Below are positions 6,501 through 11,718 of a stretch of 11,718 nt of DNA, piece by piece. The notes beneath the pieces are model-generated. The model had not been told where the DNA came from. It saw only the letters and a program-made list of their open reading frames with translations, and made no database searches. This stretch comes from Elusimicrobia bacterium CG06_land_8_20_14_3_00_38_11 (GTDB lineage: Bacteria > Elusimicrobiota > UBA8919). How positions within the stretch are numbered: position 1 is the stretch's first letter; every line of letters begins with the position of its first letter. A program made the position numbers and the translations under genes. The stretch spans positions 1 through 11,718 of the forward strand of contig PEVQ01000017.1 of NCBI GenBank assembly GCA_002780205.1, read 5' to 3'.

Positions 6501-7153
6501 CTTTTAACGATGTGATGAATGATGAATATGTGAAGATGCTTCTTGACACGGCGGATAAAAATTTTGCCGCTATCGGATACAAGGAGCATGGGTTAAGGCA
6601 TGCGAAGTTGTCGTCGGCGATTGCCGGCAATGTTCTTTCTTATCTCGGTTATCCGAAGAGGGATATTGAACTTGCGAAAATCGCCGCGTATCTTCACGAT
6701 ATAGGAAACGCTATAGAAAGACACAAGCATGCGTTGTCCGGTGCGATTTTGTCAAAACGGATATTAGAGCGTCTCGGAATGCCTTACAAGGAAATTCTTG
6801 TCATATTAAGCGCAGTTGGTTCTCACGAAGAAAAAGATATTATTCCGAACTCGCAGATAACCGCCGCGGTAATTTTAGGCGATAAGACCGATGTCCATTT
6901 TTCAAGGGTAAGAAGTCATAAAAGCGAAGGTCTTGACGAACATACTCGCGTGAATCTTTCCTGTAAAAATTCTTTTTTGCGGGTTGATGCTGCCCCAAAA
7001 ACGATTTCTCTGGAATTAACGGTTGATACAAATGTTATTGACATCGGCGAATATTTTGAGATTTTTCTTGAAAGGACGATGCTTCTCAAAAAAGCGGCGA
7101 AGTATTTTGACTGCATGTTTATACTGTATATCAACGGCAACAAGTTTTTGTAA
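6488..7153 (+). CDS. HD-domain metal-dependent phosphohydrolase (HDIG type)
   Basis: Cytosolic HD-superfamily protein of 221 residues. Metal ligands are in the expected order: H38 (LRHAKLS), H70-D71 (YLHDIGN), H79/H81 (ERHKHALSG), H113 (GSHEE) and D132 (LGDKTDVHFSRVR). The C-terminal half (HTRVN…RVD…KTISLELTVDT…YFEIFLERTMLLKKAAKYF) resembles the C-terminal part of a conserved family of HDIG proteins in Firmicutes and Thermotogae; the substrate is not known. No nucleotide-cyclase or sensor domain is attached. Its start lies inside the end of the AEC gene (13-base overlap) without a clear SD, which suggests coupling. It is followed by a 73-base spacer with a heptamer repeat. Confidence 0.85.
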   Translation: MAEITFNDVMNDEYVKMLLDTADKNFAAIGYKEHGLRHAKLSSAIAGNVLSYLGYPKRDIELAKIAAYLHDIGNAIERHKHALSGAILSKRILERLGMPYKEILVILSAVGSHEEKDIIPNSQITAAVILGDKTDVHFSRVRSHKSEGLDEHTRVNLSCKNSFLRVDAAPKTISLELTVDTNVIDIGEYFEIFLERTMLLKKAAKYFDCMFILYINGNKFL

Positions 7154-7156
7154 AAA

Positions 7157-7186
7157 TCGCTCGGAAAATAGCGAGTAGCGAGTAGC
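7157..7186. repeat. TAGCGAG heptamer repeat in the spacer after the HD gene
   Basis: TAGCGAG at 7169-7175 and 7176-7182 is followed by a partial TAGC (7183-7186). TCGCT at 7157-7161 is the inverse of AGCGA at 7170-7174, so the segment can fold back. The unit contains the stop codon TAG. The element lies entirely between genes. Confidence 0.75.
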
Positions 7187-7226
7187 CGCAGAGCGTAGCC
7201 CTGATAGTTTTTCCTCTGATTAAAAA

Positions 7227-7892
7227 ATGAATTTCTATAAAAATAATGGGAACATGAAAAACAAAATATTAAAATCTTCAAGAATAATTATTATTTTTTC
7301 TTTCCTAATCAATTTAATTGCCTTTTCAGAGCAATATCTTGCATCGTCAAAAAACAGCCAACTTATTTATTTCTGTTACTTCATGTTTTTTGCATTACTT
7401 TTAATTTCTTTAATTTTATTTACTATAATTTCAACAACAGTAATACTCATTAAAAAAATTACCAAAAAAGAAATAACATATTATTTATATTTAGGACCAA
7501 TTTCATTAATAATTTTTATGTTATTTTTTTTCTCGTTTTGGCGGATTGCATCAATTCTTCCGGAACACTTGGCTTCGGGTTCTGATTTAATGAAATTTGA
7601 TTCTGTAGTATGGAAATCTAAAACTTCAAGTGATTATGAAAACGGCTTAAGTAAAAGAGAGATGATGTTAAAAGATTTAGTTGAAAATATATTGCCGGGT
7701 AAAACTAAACCCGAAATAGAATATTTATTGGGAACATCGCTTGATACCCCATATTTTCAAAAAGTAGATAAGGATTTGATTTATTACATGGGCCCAGAGC
7801 GTGATAATTTTATTAGTATAGATTCCGAATGGTTATTAATTTGGCTGTATAAAAACGGCAAATTTAAAAAGTACAGAATATATAATGATTAA
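7227..7892 (+). CDS. Unrecognised three-helix membrane protein with a BamE/SmpA-like C-terminal domain
   Basis: I do not recognise a named family. Seen: hydrophobic segments at about 18-36, 46-75 and 84-110, then a soluble region. Residues about 145-221 (MLKDLVENILPGKTKPEIEYLLGTSLDTPYF…LIYYMGPERDNFISIDSEWLLIWLYKNGKFKKYRI) fit the pattern of small lipoprotein-like domains of the BamE/SmpA fold: a helix, a G-T-x-x-E-x-x-x-LLG turn, then strands ending in a G-K-x-x-x-Y. That is an inference from pattern. The gene is noticeably more AT-rich than its neighbours, and Lys, Ile and Phe dominate, which may mean recent arrival. Neither ATG 7227 nor ATG 7254 (removing nine residues) has a clear SD. It overlaps the tgt start by 8 bases. 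Confidence 0.7.
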   Translation: MNFYKNNGNMKNKILKSSRIIIIFSFLINLIAFSEQYLASSKNSQLIYFCYFMFFALLLISLILFTIISTTVILIKKITKKEITYYLYLGPISLIIFMLFFFSFWRIASILPEHLASGSDLMKFDSVVWKSKTSSDYENGLSKREMMLKDLVENILPGKTKPEIEYLLGTSLDTPYFQKVDKDLIYYMGPERDNFISIDSEWLLIWLYKNGKFKKYRIYND

Positions 7893-9045
7893 AACAAAAA
7901 GTTTTGAATTATTAAAAAAAAGCGGTTTTGCGCGTGTCGGGATTTTACACACCGCTCACGGAAATATAGAAACCCCCTGTTTTATGCCGGTCGGCACGCT
8001 TGGCACCGTTAAGACGCTTTCACCTGCAGAACTTATTGAAATAAACGCGCAGATTATTCTGGGCAATACCTATCATTTGTATCTGCGGCCCGGGATTGAA
8101 GTTATAAAAAATGCCGGCGGTTTGCATAAGTTTATCAATTGGCAAAAACCGCTCTTGACAGATTCCGGCGGTTTTCAGGTTTTCTCGCACTCAAAATTGA
8201 GAAAAATTACAGAGGAAGGCGTTGAGTTCACATCGCACATAGACGGCTCAAAGCATTTTTTTTCTCCGGAAAAGGTTATTGAAATTCAGCAAATTTTCGG
8301 CTCCGACATTATGATGGTTTTGGACGATTGCGCACCCTATCCGGTTGAGCATGATTATGCAAAATCATCGTTAGAAATGACGCTCCGCTGGGCGAAGAGG
8401 AGCAAAGCAGAGTTTGAAGTGCGAAGATTGAAGTATGAAGAAAATATAAACTTCCAACTTCCAACTTCCAACTTCCAACTATTATTTGGTATTGTGCAAG
8501 GTTCTACATACAGCGATTTGCGGAAAGAGTCCGCCCAGAAGACGGTTGAACTGGATTTTAACGGTTATGCGCTCGGCGGGCTGTCCGTCGGCGAACCGAA
8601 TGAGTTGATGTATGAAATAATTTCTGAAACGGAAAAATTTCTGCCGGAAAACAGTCCAAGATATCTTATGGGTGTCGGCACTCCGGAGGATTTGTGGGAA
8701 TGTGTTGAAAGAGGGATTGATATGTTTGACTGCGTTCTTCCGACGAGAAATGCGAGGAACGGGCAGGCGTTTACATCAACGGGAAAAATAAACATAAGAA
8801 ATGCCGAGTATAAAAATGATTTTTTGCCGTTAGATTCCGATTGCGGTTGTTATACCTGTAAAAATTTTACAAGAGCATACCTGAGCCATTTATTCCGCTG
8901 CGATGAAATTTTAGGTTTGCGGTTAGCCACTTTGCACAATTTGACTTTTATGTTGAATTTGGTGCAAAGAATAAGAGAGAGCATAAAAACGGAGAAATTC
9001 CATCAGGGAAAAAAAGATTTCTTCAAAAAATATAGGACTTACTAA
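7885..9045 (+). CDS. tgt: Queuine/preQ1 tRNA-ribosyltransferase, with repeat-encoded insert
   Basis: Exchanges the guanine at position 34 of GUN-anticodon tRNAs for preQ1 on the way to queuosine. Seen: D93 in LTDSGGFQVFS (general base), D148 in VLDDCAPYP, FGIVQGS (201-207), GGLSVGEP (231-238), nucleophile D282 in DMFDCVLPTRNARNG, and zinc ligands C320-X-C322-X2-C325 with H351, the family spacing. Length is 386 against about 375 usual. About 20 extra residues (177-198, VRRLKYEENINFQLPTSNFQ) just before FGIVQG are encoded by the heptamer fold-back at 8414-8480. The start overlaps the end of the preceding membrane gene by 8 bases. Catalytic motifs are intact, so activity is expected. Confidence 0.96.
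   Translation: MIKTKSFELLKKSGFARVGILHTAHGNIETPCFMPVGTLGTVKTLSPAELIEINAQIILGNTYHLYLRPGIEVIKNAGGLHKFINWQKPLLTDSGGFQVFSHSKLRKITEEGVEFTSHIDGSKHFFSPEKVIEIQQIFGSDIMMVLDDCAPYPVEHDYAKSSLEMTLRWAKRSKAEFEVRRLKYEENINFQLPTSNFQLLFGIVQGSTYSDLRKESAQKTVELDFNGYALGGLSVGEPNELMYEIISETEKFLPENSPRYLMGVGTPEDLWECVERGIDMFDCVLPTRNARNGQAFTSTGKINIRNAEYKNDFLPLDSDCGCYTCKNFTRAYLSHLFRCDEILGLRLATLHNLTFMLNLVQRIRESIKTEKFHQGKKDFFKKYRTY
8414..8480 (+). repeat. Fold-back of heptamer repeats inside tgt
   Basis: GAAG occurs at 8416, 8423, 8430 and 8437, each 7 bases apart. It is followed by four exact AACTTCC units (8449-8476) plus AACT, giving CTTC at 8451, 8458, 8465 and 8472. The right half is the complement of the left in the same 7-base phase, so the insert could form a stem. 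Translated in frame with no stop, it gives about 20 extra Tgt residues. Confidence 0.88.
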
Positions 9046-9076
9046 AAAAAAGTTCTAAATACAGATTTTTAATTCA

Positions 9077-9125
9077 GACAGGATTTACAGGATAAAGACA
9101 TAAAAAAAATCCTGTTAATCCCGTC
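9077..9125. terminator. Imperfect hairpin between convergent tgt and hypE
   Basis: GACAGGATTTACAGGAT (9077-9093) is the inverse of ATCCTGTTAATCCCGTC (9109-9125) with two mismatches, around a 15-base A-rich loop. The arms also contain a direct ACAGGAT duplication. It lies in the 93-base gap between converging genes and is likely to end transcription from either side. On the plus strand it is followed by CAAAAAATTTATTTTT, and on the minus strand by an A/T-rich stretch. Confidence 0.6.
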
Positions 9126-9138
9126 AAAAAATTTATTT

Positions 9139-10227
9139 TTAGCAAATTCTCGGGAGTTGGTCGCCGTCAAGCATTTGAAGAATTCGGGTTCCGCCGATTT
9201 TGGTTTTAAGATACACGCCTTTTGGTTTTGAAATAATCTTTCCTATAATTTCTGAATTTTTTCCGAGAGTGTTTTTTATCATCGCTGATAATATTTTTTG
9301 AGCGTCTTTTTCCTTTACGATTGCAATAAGTTTCCCTTCGTTTGCAACATAAAGCGGGTCCAGTCCGAGCATCTCGCAAGCAACTTTTACGGATTTTTTT
9401 ATCGGTATTTTTTTCTCCTCAACTTCAACTCCGACATTTGATTGTTCGGCAATTTCGTTGAGTGTGGTCGCCAATCCGCCCCGGGTCGGGTCGCGCATTA
9501 CATGAATTTCCCCTGCTTCAAGCATTTTTTTAACAAGATTGTTTAACGGTGCGACATCACTTCCTAAATTACCAGTTAGCCCCAATTCCTGTCGCGCATT
9601 TAATATCGCTATCCCGTGGTCTGCAATCGTTCCGGATATTATTACGGTGTCGCCGGGTCTCGCATTATGCCCTGAAATGTTAAATTTATCGTTCACGATT
9701 CCTATCCCGGATGTGTTTATAAAAATTTCATCACATGCGCCTTTCTCAACTACTTTTGTATCGCCGCAAACAATTTCCACGCCCGCTTTTTTTGATGTTT
9801 CGGCGATTGACGAAACAATTTTTTCCAGTTTTTCTATTTCAAGACCGTCTTCAAGAATAAAAGCAAGCGAAATATAGAGGGGTTTATCGCCCATCACCGC
9901 CAAATCATTGATTGTTCCGCAGACGGAAAGTTTTCCGATGTCGCCTCCGGGGAAAAAAATCGGTTTTACTACATATGAGTCGGTGGTGAAACAAAGTCGG
10001 AAGTGGGTTGTAGCCCCCGACTTGTAGCCCACGCCTTTAGGCGTGGGGGGGTGAGCCCCGCATCGCAGTGCGGGGTAAACTCCGCGAATAGGAAGCGGGA
10101 AGTTGGCAGAATCGTCAAGGCGATTTAATATCGGGTTGCCCAATTTTTTAAGAAATATATTTTCTATTAAATTATGGGTTGATTTTCCTCCCGCCCCATC
10201 TGATAGTATTATTTTTTTGTTTTGCAT
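9139..10227 (-). CDS. hypE: HypE, hydrogenase maturation (thiocarbamoyl dehydration), with hairpin-repeat insert
   Basis: HypE dehydrates the carbamoyl group on its C-terminal Cys to a thiocyanate, the source of the CN ligands of [NiFe]-hydrogenase, using ATP. Seen, numbering from ATG 10227: DGAGGKSTHNLI (10-21), DDSA (38-41), TTDSYVVKPIFFPGGDIGKL (81-100), GTINDLAVMG (104-113), and later a DPTRGGLAT loop. The chain ends in the diagnostic PRIC, so the carbamoylated Cys362 is present. Residues about 45-77 are extra, encoded by three hairpins (9994-10075), and fall between DDSA and TTDSYVV. I prefer ATG 10227 (family-like N terminus) over TTG 10254; neither has a clear SD. It lies 107 bases after hypD in the same operon. 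Confidence 0.94.
   Translation of the reverse strand: MQNKKIILSDGAGGKSTHNLIENIFLKKLGNPILNRLDDSANFPLPIRGVYPALRCGAHPPTPKGVGYKSGATTHFRLCFTTDSYVVKPIFFPGGDIGKLSVCGTINDLAVMGDKPLYISLAFILEDGLEIEKLEKIVSSIAETSKKAGVEIVCGDTKVVEKGACDEIFINTSGIGIVNDKFNISGHNARPGDTVIISGTIADHGIAILNARQELGLTGNLGSDVAPLNNLVKKMLEAGEIHVMRDPTRGGLATTLNEIAEQSNVGVEVEEKKIPIKKSVKVACEMLGLDPLYVANEGKLIAIVKEKDAQKILSAMIKNTLGKNSEIIGKIISKPKGVYLKTKIGGTRILQMLDGDQLPRIC
9994..10075 (-). repeat. Three consecutive hairpins inside hypE
   Basis: On the plus strand: AAGTCGG (9994-10000) pairs with CCGACTT (10017-10023); CCCACGCC (10028-10035) pairs with GGCGTGGG (10040-10047) around a TTTA loop; CCCCGCA (10056-10062) pairs with TGCGGGG (10069-10075). 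The stretch is far more GC-rich than the gene around it. It is translated in frame as roughly 30 extra residues of HypE. Confidence 0.9.
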
Positions 10228-10254
10228 ATTAAATTGTTCTAATAATCTATTCAA

Positions 10255-10286
10255 CTACTTTCGCAACTACGAAACTACGGAAGTAG
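10255..10286. repeat. Stem-loop repeat in the hypD-hypE spacer
   Basis: CTACTTTCG (10255-10263) is inverted by CGGAAGTAG (10278-10286) with one mismatch. The loop holds two ACTAC blocks 8 bases apart. It lies in the 107-base gap between hypD and hypE. The rest of the gap shows nothing recognisable. Confidence 0.65.
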
Positions 10287-10334
10287 ATTTAGTTTTACCG
10301 TCTAAAAATAAGTTTTTTGAAATGTCAGAAATCG

Positions 10335-11378
10335 TCAAAATCCGTATTTATAATATGCGGCGCAGGTGCCTTCGGATGAAACCATACAAGGTCCTATCGG
10401 GTTTAACGGCGTGCAGTTTTCCCCGAAGTATCCGCATTGTTGGGGCTTGGCAATACCCGTCAACACTTTCCCGCACAAACATCCTGCCGGTTCTTCTATG
10501 TTTTTAATTTTTATTTTGAATTTTTTTAATGCGTCGTAATTTTCATATTTTTTTGTGAATTTTAATCCCGAATTTTTAATAATTCCGATTCCCCGCCATT
10601 GAGAATCCGTTTCTTCAAATACGGAATATAAAAGTTTCACGGCAAAAGGATTTCCTTGTGGTTTTACAGCCCGTTTATATTGAATTTCAATTTCAGGTTT
10701 ATTTGATTTAATCTGCTTAAGTATAAAAAAAATTCCTTCAAGTATATCTGACGGTTCAAAACCGGTAATTACAGCGGGTGTTTTGAATTTCTTAGAAATA
10801 AATCCGTACGGTTGGAAGCCGATAATCGCCGAAACATGCCCCGGAAGGATAAAAGCGTCGATTTTTATTTTTTTTTGCTCAAGAATTATTTTTAACGCCG
10901 GTGGAATTAATTTGAATGCAGATATCACGGAAAAATTTTTAATTTTTTCTTTGTCTGCAATTTTAACCGTGGCAGCTATCGTCGGCGAGGTGGTTTCAAA
11001 TCCCACTCCGACAAAAACCACTTCTTTTTTCGGATTATTTTTAGCGATTTTAATGGAATCGCTGGCCGAATAAATGATTCTTATGTCGCACCCGCTTGAT
11101 TTTTCTTTTTCCAAAGAGGAGATGCTTCCCGGAACTTTCAACATATCTCCGAAAGTGATGATAATACATTTGTTTTTTGCAAGTTCAATTGCGGAATCAA
11201 TAATTCCCGCAGGCGTTACGCAAACCGGACAACCGGGACCGGAAATCAAGTTTATATTTTTTGGAAGAAGTGATTTTATACCGGAGGAAGCAATCGCCAT
11301 CGTGTGTGTTCCGCAAACTTCCATAATGTTTGTTTTTTTTATTGCGAGTGATTTAATTTTAGAAATAATAGTGTTCAT
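10335..11378 (-). CDS. hypD: HypD, iron-sulfur scaffold for the Fe(CN)2CO group
   Basis: HypD binds HypC and holds the iron while CN ligands are attached during [NiFe]-hydrogenase maturation. Numbering from ATG 11378: C22 in MEVCGTHTMA, C50 and C53 in SGPGCPVCVTP (same spacing as the catalytic Cys of known HypD), a GVGFETTSPT motif, and GHVSAIIGFQPY. The C-terminal [4Fe-4S] region has the sequence PAGCLCGKVLTGIAKPQQCG…CTP…GPCMVSSEGTCAAYYKY. Length 347 is slightly below the usual 360-380, mainly at the N terminus. TTG 11387 would add three residues; neither start has a convincing SD. It follows hypC after about 51 bases, which contain a perfect hairpin. Confidence 0.96.
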   Translation of the reverse strand: MNTIISKIKSLAIKKTNIMEVCGTHTMAIASSGIKSLLPKNINLISGPGCPVCVTPAGIIDSAIELAKNKCIIITFGDMLKVPGSISSLEKEKSSGCDIRIIYSASDSIKIAKNNPKKEVVFVGVGFETTSPTIAATVKIADKEKIKNFSVISAFKLIPPALKIILEQKKIKIDAFILPGHVSAIIGFQPYGFISKKFKTPAVITGFEPSDILEGIFFILKQIKSNKPEIEIQYKRAVKPQGNPFAVKLLYSVFEETDSQWRGIGIIKNSGLKFTKKYENYDALKKFKIKIKNIEEPAGCLCGKVLTGIAKPQQCGYFGENCTPLNPIGPCMVSSEGTCAAYYKYGF

Positions 11379-11403
11379 ATTTAGCAAGTTTTGTCATCTC
11401 TGA

Positions 11404-11423
11404 ATTACTACAAATGTAGTAAT
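11404..11423. repeat. Perfect hairpin in the hypC-hypD gap
   Basis: ATTACTAC (11404-11411) and GTAGTAAT (11416-11423) are exact inverse arms around AAAT; one more A-T pair extends the stem. It lies seven bases beyond the hypC stop (11430) and about 25 bases before the hypD ATG. It could protect the hypC transcript end, weaken read-through into hypD, or mask the hypD start region. Confidence 0.7.
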
Positions 11424-11429
11424 TTTCCG

Positions 11430-11639
11430 TCACAGGATTTTTTTAAATATATCAAGCCGCTCTTTTGCGTCGTCGGTATCAAGTATCTGAATTGCAAAAC
11501 CGGCGTGGACAATTATGTAATCCCCGATTTTTGCATCAGGCAAAAGGTCAAGCCCGACTTTTCGTCCTACGCCGCCGAAATCAACATCAGCGATATTATC
11601 TTTTATTAGAATAATTTTTCCGGGAATTGCCAGGCACAT
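11430..11639 (-). CDS. hypC: HypC family hydrogenase maturation chaperone
   Basis: Small chaperone that pairs with HypD and carries the Fe group to the hydrogenase large subunit. I start it at ATG 11639, giving MCLAIPGKI with the essential Cys2; 60 upstream in-frame bases would bury that Cys and run through the promoter. Seen: VDFGGVGRKVGLDLLPDAKIGDYIIVHAGFAIQ (19-51), the family core, and a C-terminal acidic-to-basic helix. The 69 residues are on the short side of the family. No Shine-Dalgarno sequence is present; a TATAAT box ends six bases before the ATG. First gene of hypC-hypD-hypE. Confidence 0.95.
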   Translation of the reverse strand: MCLAIPGKIILIKDNIADVDFGGVGRKVGLDLLPDAKIGDYIIVHAGFAIQILDTDDAKERLDIFKKIL

Positions 11640-11645
11640 AAATAA

Positions 11646-11674
11646 ATTATACATAATTCTTGACAAAAAGTCAA
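11646..11674 (-). promoter_or_regulatory. Near-consensus promoter of hypCDE with a palindrome over the -35 box
   Basis: On the minus strand TTGACT (11669-11674) is followed after exactly 17 bases by TATAAT (11646-11651, preceded by TG). Only TTATTT separates the -10 box from the hypC ATG, so transcription would begin at or beside the ATG. The 15-base palindrome TTGACAAAAAGTCAA (11660-11674) covers the -35 box and could be an operator, and it supplies a plus-strand TTGACA as well. Confidence 0.8.
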
Positions 11675-11714
11675 AAATATGATTTACTAAGGGGAGCATA
11701 AAATACTTTACATG
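11660..11714 (+). promoter_or_regulatory. Possible divergent start region for a gene beyond the right edge
   Basis: On the plus strand TTGACA (11660-11665) is 17 bases from TTTACT (11683-11688, 4 of 6 matches to consensus). Then come AGGGGAG (11690-11696) and an ATG at 11712 followed by only four visible bases. The SD-like block is about 15 bases from the ATG, which is long. TAAAAT (11699-11704) lies seven bases before the ATG. I cannot tell whether a gene is really there. Confidence 0.3.
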
Positions 11715-11718
11715 AAAA

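Noticed and set aside
7154..7226. Separate promoter for the membrane gene and tgt
   Set aside because: No pair of boxes near 17 bases apart was found. The spacer is mostly the TAGCGAG repeat.
8414..8480. CRISPR array
   Set aside because: The units are 7 bases with no unique spacers and the segment is translated as part of Tgt. No cas genes are in the window.
9539..9877. Open plus-strand frame inside hypE
   Set aside because: Lies wholly within strongly conserved HypE sequence on the other strand and has no recognisable domain or SD.
11074..11403. Plus-strand open frames opposite hypD (10783-11403)
   Set aside because: Antisense to conserved HypD motifs; no family resemblance.
11430..11699. 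Longer HypC starting at 11699
   Set aside because: It would place 20 residues before the essential Cys2 and run through the TTGACT/TATAAT promoter. HypC proteins begin MCLAIP.

Overview
This window is AT-rich bacterial DNA carrying about 14 tightly packed chromosomal genes and no phage, plasmid or insertion-sequence genes. Gene content (ornithine carbamoyltransferase, queuine tRNA-ribosyltransferase, an AmmeMemoRadiSam-type radical SAM enzyme, HypC/D/E hydrogenase maturation) together with spacers full of short repeats suggests an uncultivated, probably anaerobic bacterium, perhaps from an Elusimicrobiota- or Omnitrophota-like candidate phylum. That placement is an impression, not a result.

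Layout. (1) Bases 1-3615, plus strand: argF (5' end outside the window), a MagIII/EndoIII-like DNA glycosylase, cutA, a radical SAM gene and maf. The last four are joined by 4-base ATGA overlaps. A large hairpin ends the operon and also faces trxA. (2) Bases 3678-5450, minus strand: a SurA-N-type membrane-anchored protein, a ZIP metal transporter and trxA, read from a TTGACT-17-TAAAAT promoter at 5571-5599. (3) Bases 5622-9045, plus strand: an AEC-family transporter, an HD-domain phosphohydrolase, an unrecognised membrane protein with a BamE-like tail, and tgt. (4) Bases 9139-11639, minus strand: hypC-hypD-hypE, read from a near-consensus promoter at 11646-11674. A further plus-strand gene may start at the right edge.

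How the genes work together. HypD, HypC and HypE handle the cyanide ligand of the Fe(CN)2CO group of [NiFe]-hydrogenase, so the organism probably has such an enzyme elsewhere. ZIP and CutA both relate to metal handling but are in separate operons. The other genes are housekeeping (arginine, tRNA modification, DNA repair, nucleotide sanitation, redox).

The most striking signal is the repeats. Four conserved enzymes (ArgF, the glycosylase, Tgt, HypE) carry extra 17-35 residue segments encoded by short tandem or palindromic repeats that keep the frame and spare all catalytic motifs. Related elements fill most spacers. Several are built on a 7-base unit, and units that would create a stop codon occur only between genes. 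This resembles, in principle, the palindromic elements inserted in Rickettsia proteins. A second signal is that hypC and the AEC gene have a -10 box exactly six bases before the ATG and no Shine-Dalgarno sequence, which suggests leaderless mRNAs.
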